Origin: an uncultured Clostridia bacterium | Lineage (GTDB): Bacteria; Bacillota; Clostridia; TANB77; CAG-508 | DNA length: 41,949 nucleotides | Direction of reading: 5' to 3' | NCBI GenBank assembly: GCA_947631185.1 | Contig: CANRKJ010000022.1 | Span: 1-41,949, forward strand | Part shown: positions 1 to 8,949 of the stretch, piece by piece | How positions within the stretch are numbered: position 1 is the first letter of the stretch | Layout: each line of letters starts with the position of its first letter | Made by a program: the position numbers and the translations under genes | The notes under the pieces: generated by a model | Told to the model about the DNA's origin: nothing | Databases searched by the model: none | The model's input: the letters and a program-made list of their open reading frames with translations, nothing else

Positions 1-69
1 TTAGATATTTTTTTATAAAAAATATATTATTTTAAAAATTTTATTAATTAAATAATGCTTGTTTTTCAA

Positions 70-160
70 CAGCCTCCCCAATGTGCGCCCCTACATAATT
101 TTAATACAAATATAAAATTATTAATTAAACATTTGTAGGGGCGTCCATTGGACGCCCGCA
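70..160. repeat. Two opposed GC-rich hairpin repeat modules downstream of ftsH
   Basis: A module at 134-160 reads GTAGGGGCGTCC-ATT-GGACGCCCGCA, with arms GGGCGTCC and GGACGCCC. A degenerate, oppositely oriented copy lies at about 71-95 and ends in GCGCCCCTAC. About 40 bases of AT-rich sequence separate them. The same module recurs at 25476-25830 and 41502-41949. It lies just past the ftsH stop, so the folded RNA could slow or stop transcription, but no T-run follows. The rest of 1-201 is AT-rich and shows no gene. Confidence 0.75.
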
Positions 161-201
161 TAAGCATAACTTTAATTAAAATTAATAATATATTCCTTAA
201 T

Positions 202-2031
202 CTATTTAAAACACTCCTCAAACTCTTCCTCTGTTATCTTTTCTTTTTCCAAAAGTTTTTGAGCTACACAATCTAAAATATCCATATTTTCTGTTAAAAT
301 TTTCTGTGCTGTAATATATGCATTTTCAACTAACTCACTAATTTGCTTTCCAATTTTATCAGTAATTTCCTCTCCAAATACCTGTATTTCATAAGGATCA
401 TCTACTTTAAGAGATATTGGACCAATCTCTTCACTCATTCCATAAACCACAATCATATCTTTCGCAATTCCAGTTGCAACTTCTATATCATTACTTGCAC
501 CTGTTGAAATTTCATTTAAAACTATTTTTTCAGCAGCTCTTCCTCCCATAAGGGAAACCATTTTTTCCAATAATTCCGTTTTTGATACATAGAACTTATC
601 TTCTGTTGTTTTATACATTGTATATCCTCCAGCTACTCCTCTAGGAATAATTGAAACTTCTTTAACAGCAGTCTGAGTAGGTAAAAATTTGCTAACTACA
701 GCATGACCAGCTTCATGATAAGCAGTTAATTTCTTATCTTTCTCTGATATAACTCTATTTTGTTTTTCAAGTCCTACTGTAATTTTTCTAACTGCATTTT
801 CTATATCCATTTTTGTTATAGCTTCATGTTTTTCTCTAGTAGCAATTATTGCAGCTTCATTTAAAATATTTGCCAATTCTGCACCAGTAAAACCAGAAGT
901 ATCTCCAGCAATTTCCTTAAAGTTTACATCACTAGCTATTTTTTTATCTTTACAATGAAGTTTTAATATTTCTTCTCTTCCCAATAAATCTGGAGCTGGT
1001 ACTGTTATTTGTCTGTCAAATCTTCCTGGTCTTAATAAAGCTTTATCAAGCATTTCTGGTCTATTTGTAGCAGCTAAAACTATAACAGTTTCATTAGTTT
1101 CAAAACCGTCCATCTCTACTAATAGTTGATTTAAAGTTTGATTATTTTCTGATTCTGCTCCACTATTACTAGTTCTTCTAGAACCAATTGCATCTATCTC
1201 ATCGATAAATATTATACATGGTGCAAGTTTCTTTGCTCTCTCAAATAATTTTCTGACTCTTGATGCCCCAAGCCCAGCAAACATTTCTATAAATTCAGAT
1301 CCACTCATTGATATAAAAGGAACACCAGCTTCTCCTGCAATTGCTTTAGCAATTAAAGTTTTTCCAGTTCCTGGTTTACCATATAAAAGTATTCCTCTAG
1401 GAATTTTAGCACCCATTTTTTGATAAGCTTCTGGATTCTTCAAAAAATCAACTATTTCAACTAATTCGCCTTTTTCTTCATCTAAACCTGCAACATCATC
1501 AAATTTAACATTTGTCTTTTTATTTTCTTCTCCGCCATATACTTTTCCGTTGTCTCCGCCAAATCCTTGCATTTTAAATATCATCAACATTAAAACAATT
1601 AATAATATTGTTGGCAATAATGAGAATAATCTTTCTGATATATTCAACATTGGGTTTACAGGTTCTTGTATAATTTTAGCATCTATTTTTTTCGAATCTA
1701 TTTTATCTTGAAGCCACTCCATAAAAGCTTGAAGACTTGGCACTATTACTTCTTCTGTCCTATCTTTCTCTTCTAATCCAGATTTTTCTCCTTCAGCTTT
1801 ATAAATTACAGATAATTTATTGCTTCCAGTTGTTAATTTTATTTGCTCGATTTCATTACTATTTATTTTTTCAATAAATTCATTATAAGCTAAATCTTCC
1901 TCTTTTTTGTTTTCAAAATAACTATAACTAATAAAAGCTATTATAATTATTGTTATTATTGAAAATATTAAATAACTTGCCCATCCATTTTTCTTCTTAT
2001 TATTGTCATTATTATTGTTTTCTTTTTTCAT
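202..2031 (-). CDS. ftsH: ATP-dependent zinc metalloprotease FtsH
   Basis: Membrane-bound AAA+ protease that extracts and degrades membrane and short-lived soluble proteins. It has a cytoplasmic Asn/Lys-rich N-terminus, a transmembrane segment at about 18-39, a short external domain, and a second transmembrane segment at about 134-153. The AAA module follows: Walker A GKPGTGKT (218-225), Walker B IIFIDE (273-278) and the SRH with the arginine finger in RPGRFDR. The M41 protease domain has the zinc site HEAGH (439-443) and a third-ligand Asp near 515. Two small deviations are visible: Walker A has Lys where Pro is usual, and the pore loop reads FAGLG rather than the usual FVGVG. At 609 residues it is of normal length. 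The ATG at 2031 follows an AAAGGA site. It is the last gene of a cell-wall gene run and has hairpin repeats immediately downstream. Confidence 0.97.
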   Translation of the reverse strand: MKKENNNNDNNKKKNGWASYLIFSIITIIIIAFISYSYFENKKEEDLAYNEFIEKINSNEIEQIKLTTGSNKLSVIYKAEGEKSGLEEKDRTEEVIVPSLQAFMEWLQDKIDSKKIDAKIIQEPVNPMLNISERLFSLLPTILLIVLMLMIFKMQGFGGDNGKVYGGEENKKTNVKFDDVAGLDEEKGELVEIVDFLKNPEAYQKMGAKIPRGILLYGKPGTGKTLIAKAIAGEAGVPFISMSGSEFIEMFAGLGASRVRKLFERAKKLAPCIIFIDEIDAIGSRRTSNSGAESENNQTLNQLLVEMDGFETNETVIVLAATNRPEMLDKALLRPGRFDRQITVPAPDLLGREEILKLHCKDKKIASDVNFKEIAGDTSGFTGAELANILNEAAIIATREKHEAITKMDIENAVRKITVGLEKQNRVISEKDKKLTAYHEAGHAVVSKFLPTQTAVKEVSIIPRGVAGGYTMYKTTEDKFYVSKTELLEKMVSLMGGRAAEKIVLNEISTGASNDIEVATGIAKDMIVVYGMSEEIGPISLKVDDPYEIQVFGEEITDKIGKQISELVENAYITAQKILTENMDILDCVAQKLLEKEKITEEEFEECFK

Positions 2032-2076
2032 TTTGATTTTCCTTTCTATATTATTAAATATTAAAGATTTATTAAG

Positions 2077-3132
2077 TTAAACTTCAGATCCATCTGGTTC
2101 CACATCTGGATTTTCCGTTTTAGGCTTTGGCTCATCTTGCTTATTATCATTTTTTGAATCGTCTTTTTTTTCATCATTTTCTTTATCTGTTTCATCATTA
2201 TCTTCTTTATTTTCTTGTTCTTCTAACTTTTTCTTTTCTAATTCTTCTTTTATCTCTTCATCAACAGTTTTTATTTTCATAAGATTTTTTGACATTTTCA
2301 TTAAATCTGTTTTTATAATCAAAATTGCTGCAATAATATATATATAAGCTATCATTAAGTACATTGCACTAAAATATTTTATTTCAAATCCTGTTAAATT
2401 ATACACTACACCATAAATTAAACTACATAAAACAGGAACTGTAAGTGAATAAATCGATAATGCTATAGCAACTGGATATTTAATCACTATTCCACAAATT
2501 CTTCCTACAAATATAGCAACAATTGATACTAATAAAATATAAGTCACAACCTCTATTATATTCTCAATTAATAAAGTTAAAAATAACACTACAAATCCAG
2601 TAGCAATAATTGACTTATTACCACCTAAAGACTTAAATTCTTCTAATACATCTGCTTTATTTAAATTATTTAAGTTAAATCCGGTATTAATATATTCGTA
2701 AGTATAATCATTCTGAATATCATAATTTCTATAAATGATTTTATCTTTTAAAATAATTATAGAAGTCGTTGCATCTTTAGTTTTTTTAATATATTCATCT
2801 ATTTGTTCTTTTCCTATTTCTGACGTATCTGCAATTACTTTTATATCATATTCCTCATCATAGCCTTCTTCATATCTTTCAACATTAAGGGTAGTGCCAT
2901 CAAAAGAAAAATCTGGAAATTGATTTTCAAAATAGTTTATTCCCTTTGTTAACTCTTTTGAAAGTAAATAATCTGTTACACCAGCTAAAACAATTGAAGA
3001 AAAAATTATAATTAAAAGCATAAATTTTATAGAAACACTTAATTTTTCTTCAATAAAAATTCCATATTCATCTAAATTAAATATAGCTATTTTTAATCTT
3101 TTAAAAAAATTTAATTTTCTTTTTTCTTCCAA
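2077..3132 (-). CDS. DUF1189-like membrane protein with acidic tail
   Basis: A 351-residue multi-pass membrane protein of unknown role. It has an amphipathic N-terminus, one transmembrane segment at about 35-55, an external Asp/Glu/Tyr-rich domain at about 60-170, then roughly four hydrophobic segments up to about residue 275. A highly charged Lys/Glu/Asp/Asn tail covers about the last 70 residues and is probably cytoplasmic and disordered. The layout resembles the DUF1189 family; I infer this from the pattern, not from a strong motif. The start is TTG at 3132, one base after the alr stop, with GGGAG about 10 bases upstream, so translation is probably coupled to alr. ftsH follows after 45 bases. 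The tail is compositionally unlike the rest and may be a docking or low-complexity extension. Confidence 0.6.
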   Translation of the reverse strand: MEEKRKLNFFKRLKIAIFNLDEYGIFIEEKLSVSIKFMLLIIIFSSIVLAGVTDYLLSKELTKGINYFENQFPDFSFDGTTLNVERYEEGYDEEYDIKVIADTSEIGKEQIDEYIKKTKDATTSIIILKDKIIYRNYDIQNDYTYEYINTGFNLNNLNKADVLEEFKSLGGNKSIIATGFVVLFLTLLIENIIEVVTYILLVSIVAIFVGRICGIVIKYPVAIALSIYSLTVPVLCSLIYGVVYNLTGFEIKYFSAMYLMIAYIYIIAAILIIKTDLMKMSKNLMKIKTVDEEIKEELEKKKLEEQENKEDNDETDKENDEKKDDSKNDNKQDEPKPKTENPDVEPDGSEV

Positions 3133-3133
3133 T

Positions 3134-4219
3134 TTAAATATACTCCCTTCTTATATTAGAATTAGCATTTAGTGGATTAATAAATAATATTACTGTATCT
3201 CCTTCTTTAATATCTGAATCTGTTATATCAACTATAGCATGATACATTCCAAGTCTTCCAATAACATTATATTCTTTATTTTCAATTAAAACTTTTATAT
3301 TATTATCTTTAAATATCTTTTTTAATTCAATTAAAACTGAAATTATATTTTCTGATAACTTAAAACTATCTCTATTTTTTTTGTAATTAAGACCATCTAC
3401 ATATCCGACAGGAATTATAGCTATTCTAGTTTTTCTTCTAGTTTTATAATTATTTCCATAACTAATATAACTACCTTTAGGAACAATTTTAATCTCACTG
3501 ACTATTGATTTGAATACACCTATTTTTTTTAATCCTTCTTTTTTATATAAAGTTCTTCCTTGAATTATTGAACCTAATCTTACAGCATTTAAATACATAT
3601 TCTTATATAACATAAACGCTGTAGAATTACAACAGTGTAATAATTTTGGATCTATTCCATTTTTCTTCAAAAATGAAATTACATTCATAAATCTTTCAAA
3701 TTGAATAGTTGTCCATTTTTTATCAATAGCTTTTGAAAAATGAGTATAAAATCCTTCAATTTCTACTAAATCACACATTTTTACAGCTTCCAAAATTTCT
3801 AATTTTCTTTCATATTGAAATCCATATCTACAAAAACCCGTATCAATTTTTATATGAGCTCTAATTTTTTTATTTGAAAAATTTTTTTCACATATTTCAA
3901 TTTGTTTTTTATTATCAATTGTAATTATTATATTATTTTTTATTAATTCCTCTAGCTGATTTTTTAAATTAACAGGAGTTAACATTAATATATCAACACT
4001 TATACCTGCTTCTCTTAACTTTATAGCTTCATCTATAGTTGCAACAGCTAGAAAATCTATTCCATTTTCTATTAAAAATTTTGAATATTGAATAAGATCA
4101 AGACCCATTCCATTAGCTTTAACTACAGCAATTATTCTTGTATCAGTATTACACAAATCCGATTTTATTATGTTTAAATTGTTTTTTAAGTCTTTTTTAT
4201 TTATTTCAATTTTTTTCAT
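3134..4219 (-). CDS. alr: Alanine racemase family PLP enzyme (divergent)
   Basis: Fold-type III PLP enzyme expected to interconvert L- and D-alanine (or L/D-serine) for peptidoglycan. The PLP lysine lies in AVVKANGMG (Lys34; the family usually has KANAYG). The KIDTGFCRYG block is at about 124-133, and the opposite-face catalytic tyrosine is in ISYGNNY (Tyr254). The conserved C-terminal CMDQ block is replaced by GMYH at about 324-327, and YGHG near the lysine by GMGL, so this is a divergent paralogue that may have different substrate preference or be a VanT-like racemase. Length 361 is normal. It sits six bases after the FemAB gene and one base before the DUF1189-like gene in the same operon. 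The family call is firm; exact substrate is not. Confidence 0.85.
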   Translation of the reverse strand: MKKIEINKKDLKNNLNIIKSDLCNTDTRIIAVVKANGMGLDLIQYSKFLIENGIDFLAVATIDEAIKLREAGISVDILMLTPVNLKNQLEELIKNNIIITIDNKKQIEICEKNFSNKKIRAHIKIDTGFCRYGFQYERKLEILEAVKMCDLVEIEGFYTHFSKAIDKKWTTIQFERFMNVISFLKKNGIDPKLLHCCNSTAFMLYKNMYLNAVRLGSIIQGRTLYKKEGLKKIGVFKSIVSEIKIVPKGSYISYGNNYKTRRKTRIAIIPVGYVDGLNYKKNRDSFKLSENIISVLIELKKIFKDNNIKVLIENKEYNVIGRLGMYHAIVDITDSDIKEGDTVILFINPLNANSNIRREYI

Positions 4220-4225
4220 TTTAAT

Positions 4226-5290
4226 CTATTTTTTATCCTTTATTTTTCTCAAGAAACTTCTTAAACTCCTAAAAGCTTTTTCAGAAAATTTGTATGCCTT
4301 ATGAACTAGTGGCTTATATGATATATATACTTCTCCAATGAATTCTGTAAAAACAGCATTAAAACCTTTTTTAAATCTATATAATCCATATTGTGGGTGT
4401 GACTCATCAACTACTCCAGCTACACCTCTAAAATCATACATATCAGCACCTAAATCAATTGCTTCTTGTATCATAGTCCATTGAAGTAAATAATTTGGCA
4501 TCAAATTTCTATGACTATTACTACTTGCTCCATATAAATACCAAACTTTATTTCCATAAATGATTGGAATAATTCCGGCAATAGGCTTATCTTCATAATA
4601 TGCTAACAGCAATTTCATATGTCCAAATGGTACAAGTTCATCATACATTTTTTCAAAATATTCTAAACTTCTTATACCAAATTCATCTCTTTTTCCTGTT
4701 TCTATCATTATATCATGAAAAGCCTTTAAATCATCTCTTGTTCCTTCTTTTATTACTACTCCTTTTTTTATAGCATATCTTACATTATATCTAGTTTTTT
4801 GATGGAACTCTTTAAAAATATCATCTTTGGTTTTACCTCTTAAATCCAATCTAAAAACAAATCTAGGTTGTATTTCATCTTTAAAATCTTTACTATCATC
4901 TTTTATTTTATATCCTAATTCTTCAGCAATTTTTCTATATTCATCATTTGATTTTTCTATATCAGGCTCCATCCTAATAGCAAATGCTTTATATTTTTTA
5001 GCTAGCAAATCAGTTCCATCTTTAATATCTTTTAAAATTTCTTTATTAGTAATATCGCAAACTGGACCTCTGGCAGAATACATTAGATTACCAAAAATAG
5101 GAATTTTCCTTATCCATACACATAAGCTTCCTCTAATATTTCCATCATCATCTTCTGATAATATAACTTCTTTAATCCAATTTGTTTTTACATTTCCCCA
5201 TTCTAAAGATTGCTGAAAATTGCATCTTTCATTTTTGCTTAGAAACTCTTTATATCTATCTCTATCTTTTTCTTCTAAAAGCTTTATCAT
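4226..5290 (-). CDS. FemAB-family lipid II aminoacyltransferase
   Basis: Peptidoglycan branch-forming transferase using aminoacyl-tRNA to add amino acids to the stem peptide of lipid II at the inner membrane face. The 354 residues cover two GNAT-like halves: NFQQSLEWG near the start, the QKTRYNVRYAIKKGV block at about 165-180, and the WYLYGASS and MYDFRGVAG motifs in the second half. These are typical of FemX/MurM/FemA proteins. There is no long coiled-coil arm as in staphylococcal FemA, so it is closer to the short FemX type. The start ATG at 5290 has GGAGG nine bases upstream. It follows the PBP gene by 26 bases and precedes alr, so the operon places branch formation beside racemisation and polymerisation. 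Which residue is added cannot be read from sequence. Confidence 0.88.
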   Translation of the reverse strand: MIKLLEEKDRDRYKEFLSKNERCNFQQSLEWGNVKTNWIKEVILSEDDDGNIRGSLCVWIRKIPIFGNLMYSARGPVCDITNKEILKDIKDGTDLLAKKYKAFAIRMEPDIEKSNDEYRKIAEELGYKIKDDSKDFKDEIQPRFVFRLDLRGKTKDDIFKEFHQKTRYNVRYAIKKGVVIKEGTRDDLKAFHDIMIETGKRDEFGIRSLEYFEKMYDELVPFGHMKLLLAYYEDKPIAGIIPIIYGNKVWYLYGASSNSHRNLMPNYLLQWTMIQEAIDLGADMYDFRGVAGVVDESHPQYGLYRFKKGFNAVFTEFIGEVYISYKPLVHKAYKFSEKAFRSLRSFLRKIKDKK

Positions 5291-5316
5291 TGTATTATGT
5301 CCTCCAAAATTATATT

Positions 5317-7872
5317 TTAAGGTGTTGTAGCTCCGCTCGCTGTGTTTGTCTGCGTAGAAGCAGATGGCTGTTGAGTAACAGCAGGTGTTGTAGAATTAAC
5401 AGGTTTTTCTGTAGCTGGTGGAGCAGTAGGTTTTTCTGTAACTGTTGATTCTGCTGGTGCTGTTGGCTGAGTTGGTTGTGCTGGTGTTGCTGGCTGAGCA
5501 GGCTGAGTTGGCTGAGCAGGTTGAGCTGGTTGTGCCGGTTGAGCTGGTGTTGGAGATTGCTGTATAGTCTCTCCAGTAGTTTCAGGAGCAGGTTGTGGAA
5601 CACTGTGATTTATATTGCAAGTTTCTGATGGCGCATTTCCACTAGTACCATAACCTAATGTAGTCCATGGAGCATTCTGTTCAGAATCCAAAATTTTTGG
5701 ATAACTAAGCGAAGAAACATTGGTACATCCTGGTTTTGCAAGTAATCCAGAATCATTACAAATTGTATAAAATCTATGTCCATCACATGGAGATGGTACA
5801 GTACCTTCTGCAAACACTTCTACATATACATCAGAACATCCTGCTGAAGCTGTATGACCAGTTGTTCTACAAATATTTGCTCTAACAATTCCTGCTGGTT
5901 CAGTGAAAGTTTTATTTTCTAAACCAGTATGTATTTTCTTCATTATTGAAGACCATATAAGTCCTGCTGGATTTCCATTATAAAATACTTGTGCTCCTTT
6001 TTCATATCCAAACCAACATGCTGCAGTATAATATGGAGTAAATCCACATAACCATCTATCTTTATCTCCATTAGTTGTACCTGTTTTAGCACCAACTTCT
6101 ATTCCAGGAATACTACAATATGTAGCAGTTCCTCCAGGTTGTACAACTGATTGTAAAATATTCTGAGTTATATAAGCATTTTGTTCACTTAATACTCTTT
6201 TTGACCTTTCTTCTGGAGTTTTACATTGAACATATATTGTTCCATCTTCATCTACAACTTTTGTATAAAATGTAGGTTCAATATATACTCCATTATTTGC
6301 TATTGCTGCATATGCTGCAGCCATATTTAGTGCAGATGTTCCATTTTCTAATCCACCTAATGCTAATGATAGGCCTTCTGAACCCAAACCTGTTATACCT
6401 ACGCTTTCACAAAAGCTCATAGATTTATCAACTCCAAGTTTTGCTAAAGCTTTAACATTTGGAATATTTGCTGATAATGCAATAGCCTGTCTCATTGTCA
6501 TTGGTCCTTTATAACCAACATAATAGTTTTTTGGAGAATAATTTCCAAAATTTGTTTGTCCATCATAAAAAACTGTTGCACCTGTAATAACTTTATTTTC
6601 TAAGCCAGGAGCTATAACTGATATTGGTTTCATACAAGAACCTGTTTGTTTTTTCAAATCTAATGGATAATTAAAATTACCTATATTAGTGCTTTTTTTA
6701 TCTTCTCCAATTCCTGTTCCACAAGAAAGTACTTCTCCTGTTTTATGATCTATAACAACGAAAGTCGCCATAGATGATTGACTACCACTAAATATTAAAT
6801 ATTTTTGATTAACTAATTCATCTTCAACTATTTGTTGAATTGGTGTTTTTTGAGTTGTATATATTTTATATCCTCCACTATATAAAATCATTTCAGCCAT
6901 TTGTTTGTTAACACCTTTTTCTTCCATTATTTGTTTAATAATTTGTCTTAAAGCAGCTTCTGTTTGATATGAAATGATTGTGGTAGGATTTGTATCTCCT
7001 TTTTGAAAATTTAAACCTTTATCTGTTTCTGCAATTGATTGATTATATTGTTCTTCTGTTATATATTGTAATTCATACATCTTAGCTAAAACTGTTTTTG
7101 TCCTTGTTTTTATTTTTTCAATCATTTTTGGGTCAGAACTAAATGGTTTGTAACCATTAGGAGCATGATTTATTCCAGCCATAAAGGCACATTCTGCAAT
7201 TGATAAATCTTTAGCAGTTTTATTAAAATAATATTTTGCACCAAGTTCTACTCCATTTATATCATTTCCACCAACAAAAATTATATTTAAATATAATTCT
7301 AAAATTTGATTTTTATCTAAATATTTTTCTACCTGAATAGCTTTAGCCATTTCTTTAACTTTTCTATTAGCAGAATCCTCTTTATCTTCAGTTATATTTT
7401 TAACAACTTGCTGTGTAATTGTACTTCCACCAAAATCAGATTTTCCCATGTGAATTATATATGACATAGTAGCAGCAACTGTTCTTTTTACATCAACTCC
7501 AAAATGCTCATAAAATCTTTCATCTTCTATTGCTATATATGCTTTTGGTAAATATTCACTCATTTCATCTAAAGAAACACATTTTCTTTTTGTACCACTA
7601 CTTAATGTAGCCAAATAATTTCCATCTATATCATAAACTGTTGAATTCTCATATTTAATTATTAAATCATCTTTAGATATTTTTAATTCATCACATTTTA
7701 AAATAGTTTTAGCACAAATTGCAATATATACTATTCCACTTATTAAGCAACACATTATTATAAATTTAAAAATAGTAATAATAGCAGGATGTCTATATGT
7801 AAAATTAGGTTTTTTTACCCAGAATTCTTTTTGATCTATATTTTTCTTCTTAGATTTTTGTTTTCCTTTCAT
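5317..7872 (-). CDS. Class A penicillin-binding protein (PBP1A type)
   Basis: Bifunctional peptidoglycan synthase anchored by one transmembrane segment at about 30-52. The GT51 glycosyltransferase has the catalytic Glu in EDERFYEH (about residue 117) and the FGGSTITQQ motif. The transpeptidase domain has the active serine in GSCMK (S412), SAN (467-469) and KTG (596-598). The last 90 or so residues are a Pro/Ala/Gln/Thr low-complexity tail with repeated PAQ units, probably wall-spanning. Several cysteines outside the membrane may pair. I chose ATG at 7872 (851 residues) with GGGGGG five bases upstream; an in-frame TTG at 7884, preceded closely by GAGGAG, would add four residues and is equally possible. 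A separate promoter lies upstream at about 7935. FemAB and alr follow in the same run. Confidence 0.95.
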   Translation of the reverse strand: MKGKQKSKKKNIDQKEFWVKKPNFTYRHPAIITIFKFIIMCCLISGIVYIAICAKTILKCDELKISKDDLIIKYENSTVYDIDGNYLATLSSGTKRKCVSLDEMSEYLPKAYIAIEDERFYEHFGVDVKRTVAATMSYIIHMGKSDFGGSTITQQVVKNITEDKEDSANRKVKEMAKAIQVEKYLDKNQILELYLNIIFVGGNDINGVELGAKYYFNKTAKDLSIAECAFMAGINHAPNGYKPFSSDPKMIEKIKTRTKTVLAKMYELQYITEEQYNQSIAETDKGLNFQKGDTNPTTIISYQTEAALRQIIKQIMEEKGVNKQMAEMILYSGGYKIYTTQKTPIQQIVEDELVNQKYLIFSGSQSSMATFVVIDHKTGEVLSCGTGIGEDKKSTNIGNFNYPLDLKKQTGSCMKPISVIAPGLENKVITGATVFYDGQTNFGNYSPKNYYVGYKGPMTMRQAIALSANIPNVKALAKLGVDKSMSFCESVGITGLGSEGLSLALGGLENGTSALNMAAAYAAIANNGVYIEPTFYTKVVDEDGTIYVQCKTPEERSKRVLSEQNAYITQNILQSVVQPGGTATYCSIPGIEVGAKTGTTNGDKDRWLCGFTPYYTAACWFGYEKGAQVFYNGNPAGLIWSSIMKKIHTGLENKTFTEPAGIVRANICRTTGHTASAGCSDVYVEVFAEGTVPSPCDGHRFYTICNDSGLLAKPGCTNVSSLSYPKILDSEQNAPWTTLGYGTSGNAPSETCNINHSVPQPAPETTGETIQQSPTPAQPAQPAQPAQPTQPAQPATPAQPTQPTAPAESTVTEKPTAPPATEKPVNSTTPAVTQQPSASTQTNTASGATTP

Positions 7873-7934
7873 TTTTCCCCCCAAAAATCTCCTCTATACA
7901 TATTACAAAATTATATATTTCTACAACTTAAAAT

Positions 7935-7940
7935 ATTATA
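7935..7940 (-). promoter_or_regulatory. Extended -10 promoter for the PBP-femAB-alr-ftsH run
   Basis: The minus strand reads TTATGATATAAT, an extended -10 (TG-A-TATAAT). The -35 position (CTTTAT region) is weak. The expected start is near 7928, giving a leader of about 55 bases before the PBP start. Confidence 0.45.
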
Positions 7941-7991
7941 TCATAATTTCTTAAAATATAAAGTATTTTACAAAATTAATTTAATAAAATT

Positions 7992-8855
7992 TTATATAAT
8001 AACATCACTTATTTTTAAAAACGGAAATGCACCATCTTGAATTAGTTTATTGGTACCACTAGAATGAAAATTATTAATATTTCCTGGAACTGCATAAACA
8101 TCTTTTCCTTGTTCTAGAGCATATTCTACAGTTATTAAAGATCCACTTTTCTCAGATGCTTCTACAACAATTATTTTATCAGATAATCCACTTATCAATC
8201 TATTTCTTTGTGGAAAATGATAAGCAATTGGTCTCTCAAAAAAAGGATATTCAGTAATTATTGTTCCACCTTCAGATAAAATTCTTTGATATACTTTAAG
8301 ATTTTCAAATGGATAAAACACATCTTCACATAATCCAGAACCCAAAACAGCAATTGTGTTTCCTCCTTTAATATCTAATGCACCTAAATGTGCAAATTTA
8401 TCTATTCCAACAGCCAAACCACTTACAGTATTAATATTTAAACTTGACAAATCTTTAGCAATTTTTCTTGAAATACTTTTTCCATATTCACTTGCTTTTC
8501 TAGAACCTATAATAGCAACATTATTTTCATATAATTTTTTAATATTTCCTCTAACATATAATTGAGTTGGACAATCAGAAATATTTAATAATCTTATTGG
8601 AAACTCTTTATCATACATAGACACAATTTTTATGTTTTTATCTAATAAAATTAGATATTCTTTTTCTAAATTCATTTTTTTATTACTATCAAAAATATTA
8701 AATATTACTTTTTCAGAATACCTTTTTTCTTTTAGTTCTTCTTTAGTAGCTTTCCACAAATTCTTCGCATTTTTAAAATCTTCTATCAATTGTAATTTTA
8801 TTCTATTATTTAAATTTAATTTTGAAAACCATATTTTATATTCTATTTCTTCCAT
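7992..8855 (-). CDS. dprA: DNA processing protein DprA
   Basis: DprA/Smf binds incoming single-stranded DNA and loads RecA during natural transformation. It is also widespread in bacteria not known to be competent. The Rossmann-like core is clear: VAIIGSRKASEYG, the NTVSGLAVGID motif, TIAVLGSGL, FPQRNRLISGLSD, VVEASEKSGSLITVEYALEQGKDVYAVPG. An N-terminal helical (SAM-like) region covers about 1-80. The protein stops soon after the core, without the C-terminal winged helix found in some members. The upstream extension of the open frame to 8936 is not used: ATG 8855 has GGAGG at ideal spacing, giving 287 residues. A hairpin terminator separates it from folD. Confidence 0.93.
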   Translation of the reverse strand: MEEIEYKIWFSKLNLNNRIKLQLIEDFKNAKNLWKATKEELKEKRYSEKVIFNIFDSNKKMNLEKEYLILLDKNIKIVSMYDKEFPIRLLNISDCPTQLYVRGNIKKLYENNVAIIGSRKASEYGKSISRKIAKDLSSLNINTVSGLAVGIDKFAHLGALDIKGGNTIAVLGSGLCEDVFYPFENLKVYQRILSEGGTIITEYPFFERPIAYHFPQRNRLISGLSDKIIVVEASEKSGSLITVEYALEQGKDVYAVPGNINNFHSSGTNKLIQDGAFPFLKISDVII

Positions 8856-8910
8856 AATTCCTCCAATTTTATAATATACATTTAATTTTTTAGCAAAGTA
8901 AAAAAGAAGA

Positions 8911-8929
8911 CAAATGATATAATCATTTG
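8911..8929 (-). terminator. Hairpin terminator after folD
   Basis: Perfect 8-base-pair stem (CAAATGAT / ATCATTTG, loop of 3). On the minus strand it is followed by CTTCTTTTTT. Moderate strength; some read-through into dprA is likely. Confidence 0.55.
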
Positions 8930-8949
8930 CCCCCAATATTATTTATATT

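Noticed and set aside
5310-5603. Gln/Leu-rich frame over the PBP tail
   Set aside because: It is the Pro/Ala/Gln repeat of the PBP read in another frame.
8856-8936. Longer N-terminus of DprA
   Set aside because: The extra 27 residues include the untranslated leader; ATG 8855 has an ideal GGAGG site.
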